From: Rhizobium sp. Q54 | Lineage (GTDB): Bacteria > Pseudomonadota > Alphaproteobacteria > UBA2966 > CAIVPW01 | Direction of reading: 5' to 3' | DNA: 64,000 nt | NCBI GenBank assembly: GCA_945947575.1 | Contig: CAMEYM010000001.1 | Location: forward strand, 30,582 to 94,581 | In this document: one piece after another, positions 1 to 9,372 of the stretch | Position numbering within the stretch: position 1 is the first letter of the stretch | Layout: each line of letters opens with the position of its first letter | The notes under the pieces: model-generated | Databases searched by the model: none | Told to the model about the DNA's origin: nothing | Seen by the model: only the letters and a program-made list of their open reading frames with translations | Translations under genes and position numbers: made by a program

Positions 1-1
1 G

Positions 2-403
2 GGCACCGCGGTGGCCGCCAAGCCGGTGGTGCTGTTCCGCTCGCACCGCGCCGGGGTTGCCGATGGCGACCAGGCGCGCGACTTTGTCTACGTCGATGAC
101 GCCGTCGACGTCGTGCTGTGGTTCCTCGACCACCCGGAGGTGTCCGGCCTGTTCAATCTCGGCTCGGGCAAGGCGCGCTCGTTCAAGGATCTCGCCCATG
201 CGGTGTTCGCGGCATCCGGACGCAAGGCGAACATCGAGTTCATCGACACGCCCGCCGCGATCCGCGAGCGCTACCAGTACTTCACCGAGGCGCCCATGCG
301 GCGGCTGCGCGACGCAGGCTACACGCGCCCGTTCACGTCGCTGGAGGATGGCGTGCGCCGGTACGTTCAGGACTTCCTGGCGACCAACCACCCCTATCGC
401 TGA
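2..403 (+). CDS. hldD: ADP-L-glycero-D-manno-heptose 6-epimerase, C-terminal part
   Basis: Cytosolic epimerase that makes the L,D-heptose donor for the lipopolysaccharide inner core. The frame is open to the left window edge, so the Rossmann N-terminus and true start lie outside; the GTG at base 11 used in the ORF track is internal. The visible part matches the end of the RfaD/HldD family: an RDFVYVDD stretch followed by LWFLD, then FNLGSG, then a RYQYFTEA segment equivalent to the RYQAFTQA segment of E. coli RfaD. It ends with a TGA three bases before the convergent mmcB stop. Family assignment rests on my memory of RfaD sequences. The catalytic Tyr-x-x-x-Lys is not in the window. Confidence 0.88.
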   Translation, partial: GTAVAAKPVVLFRSHRAGVADGDQARDFVYVDDAVDVVLWFLDHPEVSGLFNLGSGKARSFKDLAHAVFAASGRKANIEFIDTPAAIRERYQYFTEAPMRRLRDAGYTRPFTSLEDGVRRYVQDFLATNHPYR

Positions 404-405
404 GC

Positions 406-894
406 TTAGAACTCGACGTCCTGCACCAGCGGCAGGCTCGGGTCATAGGTGCTGCTGAGGCGGAACGCGGCGGCGCGGGCGAAGCGCAAGGTCAGCGCCT
501 TGCGGCGCGCTGCGGCGATCGGGAGCGTGCTGGGAGCAGCGCGCAGCACTTGACCGCCAAAGCGATCGGCGATGATCAGCCCGGTATCGGCCGGCAGCAC
601 GTCGCGCGGGAACGTCTCCGGCACGGCGAAGTAGAAGACGTCGCAGAAACCGAGGTACTCGGTCCACTTCTTGTCGGCGCGGAAGTCGGCCAGGCTCGAC
701 TTGACCTCGGCGATGGCGACGGTGCCGTCCCGGCGCAGGCCCGCCACGTCCACCCGCCGGCCGATGCCGAGGGGAAACTCCAGTAGCGCGCAGTAGCCCA
801 TGTCGTGGAACAGTCGCGCCACGCCGCGCGCCAGGGCCATGCCGTCCGGCGACAGCGGCGCCTCGTCATTGGGGAACGGCAGCGATTCATCCAT
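406..894 (-). CDS. mmcB: MmcB-family DNA repair protein
   Basis: A 162-residue protein of the MmcB-like family, known from Caulobacter as an SOS-regulated gene for mitomycin C resistance. The core is a compact restriction-nuclease-like fold: GRRVDVAGL near residue 48 followed by IAEVKSS near residue 62, the D...E-x-K arrangement of PD-(D/E)xK proteins, then DKKWTEYLGFCDVFYFAVP. Nuclease activity is inferred from this pattern only. The ORF track extends the start to 1035, over the start of the divergent cbbY gene. I prefer the ATG at 894, where the family-like sequence MDESLPFP begins and the overlap disappears. No LexA box could be confirmed by eye in the 52-base divergent gap. Confidence 0.82.
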   Translation of the reverse strand: MDESLPFPNDEAPLSPDGMALARGVARLFHDMGYCALLEFPLGIGRRVDVAGLRRDGTVAIAEVKSSLADFRADKKWTEYLGFCDVFYFAVPETFPRDVLPADTGLIIADRFGGQVLRAAPSTLPIAAARRKALTLRFARAAAFRLSSTYDPSLPLVQDVEF

Positions 895-946
895 GACGCC
901 GTTCAGTGTATCTTCCGCGCCCGCCTGACCTGAAGAGTTGAGTGAA

Positions 947-1714
947 ATGAGCTTGCAAGCACTGATCTGGGACGTCGACGGCACCCTCGCCGAGACCGAA
1001 GAAGCCCACCGCCACGCCTTCAACCGTACGTTCAAGGCGCACGGCTACGACTGGGAGTGGAGCCAGGACAAGTACCGCGAGCTCCTCAAGACCACCGGCG
1101 GCGTCGAGCGCATCACGCACTACCTGCGCACCGATCGCCCGGGAGCCCTCCCCGAAGGGGAGTTCATCGACATCGTCAAGAAGCTGCACAAGGCCAAGAC
1201 CGCGACCTACGTCGCCGCCATCGAGAACGGCGAAGTGCCGCTGCGCCCGGGCGTCGCGCGGCTGATGCGCGAAGCGCGCGCCGCCGGCGTGCGTCTCGCT
1301 ATCGCCACCACGACGAGCGCGCCCAACGTCGAGGCGTTGCTCAACAACTGCGCCGAGGGCGTGCGCATGGATTGGTTCGATGCCGTAGGCGCCGGCAACA
1401 TCGTGCCCAAGAAGAAGCCCGCCCCCGACATCTACAATTGGACGATCGAGAAACTTGGGCCCGACCCGCGCGACTGCGTGGCGCTCGAGGACTCGCGCAA
1501 CGGTCTGTTCTCCGCACAGGCGGCAGGCATCCCGTGCGTCATTACGTACTCCAGCTACACCGACGACCAAGAGTTCCCGGGAGCGCTCGCCGTTGCCGAC
1601 ACCTTCGGCGAGCCGAACGAGCCGGTGAAGATCGTCAGCGGCGATTTCGCCGGACGCAAGCATATCGACCTCGATCTCGTGCGCCGCTGGCACGGCGCGC
1701 GGAACACGCGCTAG
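947..1714 (+). CDS. cbbY: HAD-family phosphatase, CbbY type
   Basis: Haloacid-dehalogenase superfamily phosphatase closely resembling CbbY of photosynthetic and autotrophic alphaproteobacteria, which removes the Rubisco inhibitor xylulose-1,5-bisphosphate. All four HAD motifs are visible: DVDGTLAETEE at the N-terminus (nucleophile Asp), TTTSAPNVEAL, the KKKPAPDIY lysine motif, and ALEDSRNG. The helical cap carries the KYRELLKTTGG pattern typical of CbbY. The ORF track uses TTG 938, but GAAGAG at 932-937 is well spaced for the ATG at 947, so I use that start. No Calvin-cycle gene is present in the window, so a broader sugar-phosphatase role is equally possible. Confidence 0.82.
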   Translation: MSLQALIWDVDGTLAETEEAHRHAFNRTFKAHGYDWEWSQDKYRELLKTTGGVERITHYLRTDRPGALPEGEFIDIVKKLHKAKTATYVAAIENGEVPLRPGVARLMREARAAGVRLAIATTTSAPNVEALLNNCAEGVRMDWFDAVGAGNIVPKKKPAPDIYNWTIEKLGPDPRDCVALEDSRNGLFSAQAAGIPCVITYSSYTDDQEFPGALAVADTFGEPNEPVKIVSGDFAGRKHIDLDLVRRWHGARNTR

Positions 1715-1741
1715 GCGCGCGCAGCGCGCCTTCGGCACGAC
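1714..1741. repeat. Dispersed 28-bp intergenic palindromic repeat, copy A
   Basis: This 28-base element contains the 7-bp inverted repeat GGCGCGC / GCGCGCC followed by TTCGGCACGAC. It recurs at 49438-49465 with 27 of 28 bases identical. It lies between the convergent cbbY and serine-protease genes. On the minus strand it begins two bases after the protease stop codon. A transcription terminator or a small repetitive palindromic element are both reasonable readings. Confidence 0.6.
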
Positions 1742-1743
1742 TG

Positions 1744-3735
1744 CTAGATGCGCGGCTCGACCTGGTTGCGCCGCAGGAAGTCGAACACCTCGGCGTAGTG
1801 GATGGCGAAGTTCAACCCTTGGGTCTCGCGCAGGCCCCAGGTGTTGACGCCGACGACGCGGTCGCCGAGGAACAGCGGTCCGCCAGAGTTGCCGGGATTG
1901 ATCGCCGTGTCGGTCTGCAGGTAGCGGACCCTGGGACCGGCGGTGACGCCCGCCGCTTCCATGTCGCGCACGGCGCTGACGACGCCGCGGGTGAGCGAAT
2001 AGTCGAGCCCCTTGGGATGCCCGATCGCCTCGACCGTGGCGCCCACCGGCAGCGCCGCCTCGCTGCGGAACAGCACGGGTTCTCCGCGCGTCTGCACCGC
2101 CACCAAGGCGAGATCGCGTAACGAATCCTCGGCGATGACGCGGCCGACGCTGTCGGCGCCCGAGAGCTGCTTCACGGTCACCAGGCGGCTTCCTTCGATG
2201 ACGTGGAAGTTCGTCAGCACGAGGTCCGGCGCCACATAGAATCCGCTACCCGACCCGGTCGGCGTCTCGATGGCCACGACGCTGCCGAACCGCCGGTCGC
2301 CCGTGGCCGGTGCTGCCGCGCGCGGGGCGGCGGTGTTCGCCACGGCCGGCGCTGCGGTCAAGGCCGCCCGCAACTCTGCTGCGCTGGGCATGGGCCGGGG
2401 CGTCATGGCTTCCGCGGCGCGCAGGACGTCGGCAAGTCTGACGGTCACGACCGCATCCTCGAACGCCGTGACGTCGCGCTCGGTGCCAGTGCCGGCCAGA
2501 TGCTGCGTTCGGTTGCGATCGTCGGCGTGCAGGTCGTAGACCAGGCGGAAGTCGCGCGACTCGCGCAGGTCCAGTGCGCCCGTGAAGTACGCGTTGCCCG
2601 CCCGGTCGAGCACGTGGAACGCCACCATCCCTGCCTTCTGGACGCCGATCGTGCCGCGCCAGAAGCGATACGAGCGCCACACCGGCTCATCGACCTGCTG
2701 CGGTGTGCGGCCTAGGGTGAGGAGTGCGTCGTCGTACTCCTTGCGCGCCTTCGCCAGTCCTTCGGTCGTCGGCGCGAACGCGCCGAGCAGATTGATCAGA
2801 CGCGCCTGCCCGACCTCCTCACGCTCCACGGCCTGACGCGCGCGCAGAAGGTTCACCTCGGCGATCTGAAACTCGATGTTGGGAACCGTGCGGACGCCGG
2901 CTTTGTATTCCGAGTCAATGGCTTCGCGATTGCTCGCTGTGCGAGTGACGCGCGCCGCGCCGGGAGCAACGACGACCAGCAGTCCGTTGCCGGGTGTGCT
3001 CAAGGCAAGGTCGAGGGACGCGCGCTCGGCGGGGAACCCATCGTTGGCAGCAAGCGCCATCGGGAAGCCACCGCGCTGGGTGGGCGCCGTGGCGATCAAG
3101 TCGACCAACGTCAGCGGCGCGGCCGCGCTGGCGCCCATGGGCAACCCCGCGGCGCGCGCCTTCGCCTGCACTTCGCCGTTGGCACGCGCCGCAGCAACCG
3201 TGCCGCGCTGTCGCGCCGCCGCGATCTCGGCCGCCGCCAGCGCCGCGTGGCGCGTGACCAGCTCGGTGCGCGCCGCGTTCGGCAGGTGGTCGCGGTAGCG
3301 CGCATGCACTTCAGCGAGCTCCGCGCTGGTCGCGAACGCCACATAACGGGCTGCGGCGTCGGCGTTGTCCCGGTGGAACTGCGCGACGTCGAGCGCGACG
3401 GGATACGAGGAAAAGAAGTTCGGCTCGGTGAGCAGCGCGTAGCGCGCAAATGCATCCGCCGCGCCTGCGCGCATCTGCGCTTCGAGGGCGCGCACCTCGT
3501 TCTCGGTCCCGGGCACGGTGCGGGCCTGCTGCAGCGCAGTCTGGATCGTTCGCCACTCGCTCGGCGGCGCCGGCCAGCGCACCGTCGCGAGCGGCGACGG
3601 GGCGGCAACCGCAACGGCGGCGGGGGATGCGTTGGCAAGCCGTGCCGCGCCCGGCTCCGGCGCCGTGGTGGGTGCGCAGGCTGCGACCGACATCGCCAGC
3701 GCCGCCACGAGCATCCGTCCCCACAAACCCGACAT
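1744..3735 (-). CDS. Lipoprotein with C-terminal trypsin-like serine protease domain
   Basis: A 663-residue exported protein. Residues 1-20 form a lipoprotein signal with lipobox VAAC (Cys20), so it is probably membrane-anchored on the periplasmic side. Residues 21-475 are a long alanine-rich region with no domain I recognise. From about residue 479 there is a DegP/HtrA-like chymotrypsin-fold protease: NFHVIEG (His about 511), SLRDLALV (Asp about 541) and NPGNSGGPL (Ser about 617). No PDZ domain follows, so it is not a classical DegP. The start is supported by GGAGGGG upstream of ATG 3735. The substrate is unknown. It stands alone on its strand between cbbY and an outer-membrane protein gene. 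Confidence 0.8.
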   Translation of the reverse strand: MSGLWGRMLVAALAMSVAACAPTTAPEPGAARLANASPAAVAVAAPSPLATVRWPAPPSEWRTIQTALQQARTVPGTENEVRALEAQMRAGAADAFARYALLTEPNFFSSYPVALDVAQFHRDNADAAARYVAFATSAELAEVHARYRDHLPNAARTELVTRHAALAAAEIAAARQRGTVAAARANGEVQAKARAAGLPMGASAAAPLTLVDLIATAPTQRGGFPMALAANDGFPAERASLDLALSTPGNGLLVVVAPGAARVTRTASNREAIDSEYKAGVRTVPNIEFQIAEVNLLRARQAVEREEVGQARLINLLGAFAPTTEGLAKARKEYDDALLTLGRTPQQVDEPVWRSYRFWRGTIGVQKAGMVAFHVLDRAGNAYFTGALDLRESRDFRLVYDLHADDRNRTQHLAGTGTERDVTAFEDAVVTVRLADVLRAAEAMTPRPMPSAAELRAALTAAPAVANTAAPRAAAPATGDRRFGSVVAIETPTGSGSGFYVAPDLVLTNFHVIEGSRLVTVKQLSGADSVGRVIAEDSLRDLALVAVQTRGEPVLFRSEAALPVGATVEAIGHPKGLDYSLTRGVVSAVRDMEAAGVTAGPRVRYLQTDTAINPGNSGGPLFLGDRVVGVNTWGLRETQGLNFAIHYAEVFDFLRRNQVEPRI

Positions 3736-3874
3736 GGCGCGAGCCCCTCCGCGATGAGAACAAAACAGGATCGCCCCGAATCCCAGCTCCGGTCAAGCCC
3801 TCGTCAGGGACGCCCGCGACTCGCCGGGCGTGCGGGAGTATCCTGGCCGCAGTACGAGTTCCGGGGGGTCTTCC

Positions 3875-4882
3875 ATGCAGCGTAGCTTTGTTGCGGCTCT
3901 CGCCGGTGCCGCCGCCAATGTTGTTGTCGCGGCGGCCGCGTCCGCCAATCCCACAGCCTACAACGTCGCCCCACTGCTCCAAGCGCGCGATGCGTTCGCC
4001 GACCGCTTTTGGGGACTGCTGCAAGGACCGGTCGCTCCGGTGCAACCGCCCGCGACGCAGGGCCAGCTCTACGATTTCCGCCAGGTACTGGGTCAGCCGG
4101 ATCCGTTCGCGCAGCGCTTCTACGGCCAGGCCATCCCGCCGCCGCCCGCCGCGACCGCGCCGCAGGCCCGGCTCGCGCCGGCACCCGCGCCCGTTACCGC
4201 GCCTCCCACTGCCGTCCTGGCCGCGCCGGCACCGGTGCCGGTGCAGATCGTCCAGGCGCCGGCGCCTGCCGCGCGTGCGATCCCGCCGGGTCTCGCCCTC
4301 GCCGCCGCAGCCGAGCCGAGCCGCTGGTACATGTCGGGCGCCGTCGGCGCCGCCACCCTCAGCGAGGCGACCACCACGGGCGCCGCCGTCTCCAACCAGT
4401 CTGCCTACGACGTCGGTCCGGTCCTGGCGTTCGCGATCGGCAACCGGCGCAATGCCAACCTCGCCTACGAAGGCGAGTTCTCGATGCGCACGTTCGGTCT
4501 TTCGACCATCACGCCGGCGGGCGGAGCGCCCGCCTCGGCGACGGGCACCGTTTCCAACGTGGCGCTGCTCGCCAACGTCGTGTGGAACACGAACTTCGGC
4601 TGGCGCTTCAATCCGTACCTGTTGGGCGGCGCCGGCCTGGCCCAGCACAAGCTCGACGCCGTCGATGCGCCGGGCATCGTTGCCACCACCGGCGACGATC
4701 TCGTCATCGCCTATCAGTTGGGATTCGGCGCGGACTTGCCGCTAAACCAGCGCTGGTCGCTCGACACGTCCTACCGCTATTTTGCGACGCTTGCGCCGGA
4801 GTTCACCGACGCGGCCGGCAATACATTTGAAACCGCGGTCGCGAGCCACAACTTCCTAGTCGGCGCCCGTTATCGCTTCTAG
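3875..4882 (+). CDS. Outer-membrane beta-barrel protein with proline-rich N-terminal spacer
   Basis: A 335-residue protein with an alanine-rich signal peptide ending near ASA-NP. Mature residues up to about 90 contain two imperfect copies of an F-A-x-R-F-aromatic-G motif (DAFADRFWG and DPFAQRFYG), followed by a proline/alanine-rich linker. The remainder, from about SRWYMSGAVGA, looks like an OmpA/OmpW-type eight-strand barrel with alternating aromatic and glycine residues. It ends in GARYRF, the terminal-phenylalanine signature for outer-membrane insertion. The ORF track starts at 3830; ATG 3875 is chosen because it begins the signal peptide. Ligand and function are unknown. Confidence 0.75.
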   Translation: MQRSFVAALAGAAANVVVAAAASANPTAYNVAPLLQARDAFADRFWGLLQGPVAPVQPPATQGQLYDFRQVLGQPDPFAQRFYGQAIPPPPAATAPQARLAPAPAPVTAPPTAVLAAPAPVPVQIVQAPAPAARAIPPGLALAAAAEPSRWYMSGAVGAATLSEATTTGAAVSNQSAYDVGPVLAFAIGNRRNANLAYEGEFSMRTFGLSTITPAGGAPASATGTVSNVALLANVVWNTNFGWRFNPYLLGGAGLAQHKLDAVDAPGIVATTGDDLVIAYQLGFGADLPLNQRWSLDTSYRYFATLAPEFTDAAGNTFETAVASHNFLVGARYRF

Positions 4883-4902
4883 GCAGGATCGGACCCCCGG
4901 GG

Positions 4903-5505
4903 ATGAGACACGACGCGATGTTCTTTGCCCGCTGGCTGCGCGATCCGCGCGGCATGGGCAGCGTCGTGCCCAGCGGGCGAACCCTCGCGTTGGCAATGGC
5001 CGAGCCCGCCGCCAAAGCCTACAAGACTCCCATCCTCGAGCTCGGCGGCGGCACCGGCACCGTTACCGAAGCTCTGCTGGAGTGCGGCCTCGACCCGAAC
5101 GATCTGATCGTCTTCGAGCGCGACGTGCAGCTGCACCGTCACTTGGAGCAGCGATTCCCGCAGGTGCGGGTGGTGCTTGGCGATGCCGCGCACGCCGATC
5201 GCGTATTGGCGCAGATGGGCGTCGAAGCGGTGGGGGGAGTCGTCTCCAGCCTGCCGCTCCTGTCGATGCCGCTGCTGACGCGCCGGCGCATCCTCGGCTC
5301 GGCGTTCCGCTGCCTCGGGCCCGAAGGATTCCTGCTGCAGTTCACCTACGGTCCGGTGTCGCCGCTGCCCGATCGGATGCTCTCGAATCTCGGCCTGCGC
5401 GGCCGTGCCATCGACCGGGTTTGGCGCAACGTTCCGCCCGCCACGGTGTGGCGCTACGAGCGCCATCCATTCACCGCCGCAGTAGTCCCCAGGCCAAGTC
5501 CTTGA
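4903..5505 (+). CDS. Class I SAM-dependent methyltransferase, phospholipid N-methyltransferase-like
   Basis: A 200-residue methyltransferase resembling the soluble phosphatidylethanolamine N-methyltransferases (PmtA type) of alphaproteobacteria, which convert PE toward phosphatidylcholine. The SAM-binding loop is LELGGGTGTVTEAL near residues 44-57, with the acidic post-II motif FERD. GVVSSLPLLSMP and the QFTYGPVSP segment are typical of this group. It follows the outer-membrane protein gene by 20 bases on the same strand. The TGA overlaps a TTGACT that may be the -35 element of the next gene. Related proteins are sometimes annotated as rRNA adenine methyltransferase-like, so the lipid substrate is probable but not proven. 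Confidence 0.72.
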   Translation: MRHDAMFFARWLRDPRGMGSVVPSGRTLALAMAEPAAKAYKTPILELGGGTGTVTEALLECGLDPNDLIVFERDVQLHRHLEQRFPQVRVVLGDAAHADRVLAQMGVEAVGGVVSSLPLLSMPLLTRRRILGSAFRCLGPEGFLLQFTYGPVSPLPDRMLSNLGLRGRAIDRVWRNVPPATVWRYERHPFTAAVVPRPSP

Positions 5506-5686
5506 CTTTCGCGGCAGATCGCCGCATATACCCCTCGTACTCCGGTCCTGACGCGCCAACTCGCCGCTGGTGAGGGCGCGTCTTGCGATAGATGGGGTAC
5601 GAGTAGGTACCTCGACGATCGCGCGTGGCTCCAGTCCCTGGAAGCCTCGTCCCGAGTTCCCTAAAGAGTAATACGGCCAGGCCCCG
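5502..5686 (+). promoter_or_regulatory. Putative promoter and structured 5' leader of the DEAD-box gene
   Basis: TTGACT at 5502-5507 and CATATA at 5525-5530 are separated by 17 bases and could be a housekeeping promoter. The rest of the leader can fold. CTCGTAC at 5534-5540 pairs with GTACGAG at 5597-5603, enclosing ACGCGCC at 5551-5557 paired with GGCGCGT at 5575-5581. Bacterial DEAD-box helicase mRNAs often carry long structured leaders used in cold or autoregulatory control. That role is an inference here. Confidence 0.4.
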
Positions 5687-6991
<1,305 letters not shown>

Positions 6992-7000
6992 CGGCTTGGA

Positions 7001-7034
7001 ACGGTCCCCTCTCTTGGGAGGGGGAGGGGACCGT
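7001..7034 (+). terminator. Hairpin terminator after the DEAD-box gene
   Basis: ACGGTCCCCT at 7001-7010 pairs perfectly with AGGGGACCGT at 7025-7034, giving a 10-bp GC-rich stem 10 bases after the helicase stop. There is no uridine run behind it, so the termination mechanism is uncertain. Confidence 0.5.
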
Positions 7035-7071
7035 ATCCATTCCTGCCAGACCTAGGATTTCTGCGGCTTCT

Positions 7072-7097
7072 CGGCCCATCGATTTTTCGATGGGCCG
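7072..7097. terminator. Perfect 11-bp hairpin between helicase and tRNA-Arg
   Basis: CGGCCCATCGA and TCGATGGGCCG form a perfect 11-bp stem with a TTTT loop. The hairpin sits between the plus-strand helicase and the minus-strand tRNA-Arg gene, so it could terminate either transcript. Neither strand has a strong T run after the stem. Confidence 0.45.
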
Positions 7098-7196
7098 TTG
7101 TCGATTCCGGCCGGGGTAGCATCGAGCCCCTCCCGCCGGGAGTGACGCCACTTCGAATAGACGACGTCTATCGCAAGCATCATGTCTTGTGAGGAG

Positions 7197-7273
7197 TGGC
7201 GCGCCCGGCAGGATTCGAACCTGCGACCCCTGGCTTCGGAGGCCAGTGCTCTAATCCACTGAGCTACGGGCGC
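7197..7273 (-). tRNA. tRNA-Arg (anticodon CCG)
   Basis: The reverse complement folds as a full cloverleaf. Acceptor GCGCCCG pairs with CGGGCGC, followed by discriminator G and an encoded CCA. The D arm is AGCTCAGTGGATTAGAGC. Anticodon stem CTGGC/GCCAG closes the loop CTCCGAA, giving anticodon CCG for the CGG codon. T stem GCAGG/CCTGC closes TTCGAAT. No integrase or direct repeat was seen beside it, so it is not an obvious attachment site. Confidence 0.97.
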
Positions 7274-7370
7274 GCGATGGGGTCACCATACTCTGCCCAG
7301 GAAGCCGCGCAAACTGCCGCATACGCCTGCGGTGACGGGCCAAGTCCCGGGCGCTATCATCCGCCCCCTC

Positions 7371-7568
7371 ATGACCGCGACCACCACCACCACCGACGCC
7401 CCCGAGATCGTCCAGTCGGACTCGACCAAGGTCATCTGCGACGGCAATGGCCTCGGCGGCCATCCGCGGGTGTATCTCACCATGGGCGCGGGCGACGGGG
7501 TCGACTGCCCGTACTGCGACCGCCGCTTCGTGTTGAAACCCGGCGCCAAGGCCGCGTCCGGCCACTAG
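7371..7568 (+). CDS. Small zinc-finger (zf-CHCC / NDUFS6-like) protein
   Basis: A 65-residue protein with the CHCC zinc-finger pattern C-x(8)-H...C-x-x-C: CDGNGLGGHPRV, then VDCPYCDRRFVL. This family is conserved in alphaproteobacteria and related to the mitochondrial complex I accessory subunit NDUFS6. A link to respiratory-complex assembly is family knowledge, not visible here. The ORF track begins at 7332; ATG 7371 is chosen because the longer N-terminus is not family-like. It ends 10 bases before the MOSC gene and may be co-transcribed with it. Confidence 0.8.
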   Translation: MTATTTTTDAPEIVQSDSTKVICDGNGLGGHPRVYLTMGAGDGVDCPYCDRRFVLKPGAKAASGH

Positions 7569-7578
7569 GTCCCCCAGC

Positions 7579-8238
7579 ATGCGTATTGTTTCCGTCAACG
7601 TTGGCGGCCTCAGCGAGATGCTGAATCGCCGCGGACAGCCGTATCTATCCGGCATCCTGAAGTCGCCCGTCTCCGGCCCCGTCAACGTCACCTTCGCCGG
7701 CGTCATCGGCGATGCCCAGGGCAACCAGAAGGTGCACGGCGGCCCCGACAACGCGGTGTACGCGTACTCGGCCGATCACTACGCCGCCTGGCGGCGCGAG
7801 GAAGGGCGCGACGACCTGGCGCCCGGCTTCTTCGGCGAGAACCTCACCGTCGCGGCGCTGCACGAACAGGACGTGCGCATCGGCGACGTCTATCGCGCCG
7901 GCTCGGCGCTGCTCGAGGTGACGCAGCCGCGCCTGCCCTGCGACACGCTCGGCGTGCGCGTCGGTGACAAGCATTTCCCCGATCGCTTCCTCAAGAGCCG
8001 CCGCACCGGCATGTACCTGCGCGTGCTCAAGGAAGGCACGGTGCACGCGGGCGACGAGTTTCTTCGCGAGCGCACCGGCAGCGTGACGATTCCCGACGCC
8101 GTCGACATCATCGAGGGCGACGCGGGCACCACCGCAACGCTGCGCAAGCTCTCCGCCGAATCGGCGCTCTCCAAGCGCTGGCGCGCCAAGGTGGACAAGA
8201 AGCTCGCCGACCTGGCCGCTCCGGCCGCCGCGCCATGA
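7579..8238 (+). CDS. MOSC-domain protein (YiiM-like)
   Basis: A 219-residue protein with a MOSC domain, the fold that receives sulfur from cysteine desulfurases and binds molybdenum cofactor in some relatives. Family signatures are GDAQGNQKVHGGPDNAVYAY, then GFFGENLT, and the conserved cysteine in QPRLPCDTLG. YiiM-type members reduce N-hydroxylated compounds using molybdenum cofactor; that activity is inferred. The C-terminal three-helix extension (SAESALSKRWR) also fits YiiM. Its stop overlaps the ATGATG start of the following gene by four bases, indicating translational coupling. Confidence 0.83.
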   Translation: MRIVSVNVGGLSEMLNRRGQPYLSGILKSPVSGPVNVTFAGVIGDAQGNQKVHGGPDNAVYAYSADHYAAWRREEGRDDLAPGFFGENLTVAALHEQDVRIGDVYRAGSALLEVTQPRLPCDTLGVRVGDKHFPDRFLKSRRTGMYLRVLKEGTVHAGDEFLRERTGSVTIPDAVDIIEGDAGTTATLRKLSAESALSKRWRAKVDKKLADLAAPAAAP

Positions 8239-9344
8239 TGCGCGGCGCCACTCTCGCCGCGCTGCTCGCCACGGGCGTGGCCTTCGTCGCGCTGGCGCAA
8301 CAGGCGCCGCCCATGCCGGGGATGCCGCCGCCCGCCCAGCCCAACGCGCAAATGCAGCAGGCTGCCGCCGGCGGTCCCAACTGCCACCAGACCCACACCG
8401 CGCTCAGCCGCGACGGCATGGCCTTTAACGCCGAGGGCGAGATCCTCGTGCGCGCCTCGGTGCCCGATGGCGTGCGCCTCCCGGGCGGCACGCTCGGCGT
8501 CTACTACGTCACCGGCGGCGACGACCACGGCATCTTCCTGGGCAAGCCGTCCGGCAATCGCTGGGAGCGCGGCGAGAAGGTGCTGCTCGACGGAGTCTTC
8601 GACGGCAACGCCGTCGATCCCGACGCGGTCAACCTGCCCGACGGGCGCATCCGTCTCTTCTACTACAAGGGTTCGTTCGTCGGCGGCGCGGCGCCGTCGC
8701 CGATCGCGCCGTTCTACTCGGCGATCTCCACCGACGGCGTGCGCTTCACCGTCGAGGGCAAGGTGTTCGAGATCGAAGGCGGCACCGACCCGTCCGTCGT
8801 GGTACTGCCGGACGGCTCCTGGCTGCTCGCGGTGGCGCGCGCCCAGCAGCAGCAGATGGTGGTCGCGCGCTCGACCGACGGCACCCGCTTCGAGACCGTC
8901 GCGACGCTCGCCAACGGCGGCATCCCCGAGCTGCTCGTGCTGCCGAACGGCAGCGTGCGCCTGTTCTTCAACGGCTCCGGCGGCAATGGGGTGCCGCCCG
9001 GCATGGTCAGCCGCATCTCCACCGACGGCGGCCGCACGTGGCGCGACGAGCTAGGCACGCGCCTCAATCACCCCGGCTTCGCCGCCGATCCGTCGGTCGT
9101 GCGCTTGGACAACGGCCAGTACCGGATGTTCTACAAGACCGCCGACCAGGCCTGCGAGCAGGCCAATCGTCCGGCGATGCCGCCTGGCGCGCCCGCGGGC
9201 GCAATGCCCCCCGGCGCCCCCATCGGCCCGCCGCAGACGTTCGGCCCCGGTCAGCAGCCGCTGCCTCCCATGCCGGGCGGCCCCGCGGGCGGCGTACCGC
9301 AAGGCCAGCCAAAAGGCCAGCCCAAGGGCCCGCCCACGCCCTAG
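8235..9344 (+). CDS. Secreted beta-propeller protein (BNR/sialidase-like repeats), proline-rich tail
   Basis: A 369-residue exported protein. A signal peptide covers about residues 1-21 (cleavage near ALA-QQ). A proline-rich spacer follows, then a region of about 250 residues with repeated strand-turn units including STDGVRF, STDGTRF and STDGGRTW. These resemble the Asp-box/BNR turns of five- or six-bladed propellers and GH43/sialidase-like folds. The last about 55 residues are Pro/Gly/Gln-rich and probably disordered. I see no confident catalytic residues, so enzymatic activity is not claimed. Its ATG overlaps the MOSC stop; functional coupling is unexplained. Confidence 0.65.
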   Translation: MMRGATLAALLATGVAFVALAQQAPPMPGMPPPAQPNAQMQQAAAGGPNCHQTHTALSRDGMAFNAEGEILVRASVPDGVRLPGGTLGVYYVTGGDDHGIFLGKPSGNRWERGEKVLLDGVFDGNAVDPDAVNLPDGRIRLFYYKGSFVGGAAPSPIAPFYSAISTDGVRFTVEGKVFEIEGGTDPSVVVLPDGSWLLAVARAQQQQMVVARSTDGTRFETVATLANGGIPELLVLPNGSVRLFFNGSGGNGVPPGMVSRISTDGGRTWRDELGTRLNHPGFAADPSVVRLDNGQYRMFYKTADQACEQANRPAMPPGAPAGAMPPGAPIGPPQTFGPGQQPLPPMPGGPAGGVPQGQPKGQPKGPPTP

Positions 9345-9372
9345 TTCGGGGCGGCACGGCGCGAACGCGAGT

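Noticed and set aside
895-1035. N-terminal extension of MmcB to 1035
   Set aside because: It overlaps the cbbY start and its ribosome site and has no family-like sequence before MDESLPFP.
3311-4648. 445-codon minus-strand frame across the protease and outer-membrane genes
   Set aside because: Its composition is arginine/glycine-rich with no motif, and it overlaps two supported genes including a signal peptide and ribosome-binding site.
7197-7273. tRNA-Arg as an integration (att) site
   Set aside because: No integrase gene, direct repeat of the tRNA 3' end or island-like segment was seen beside it.
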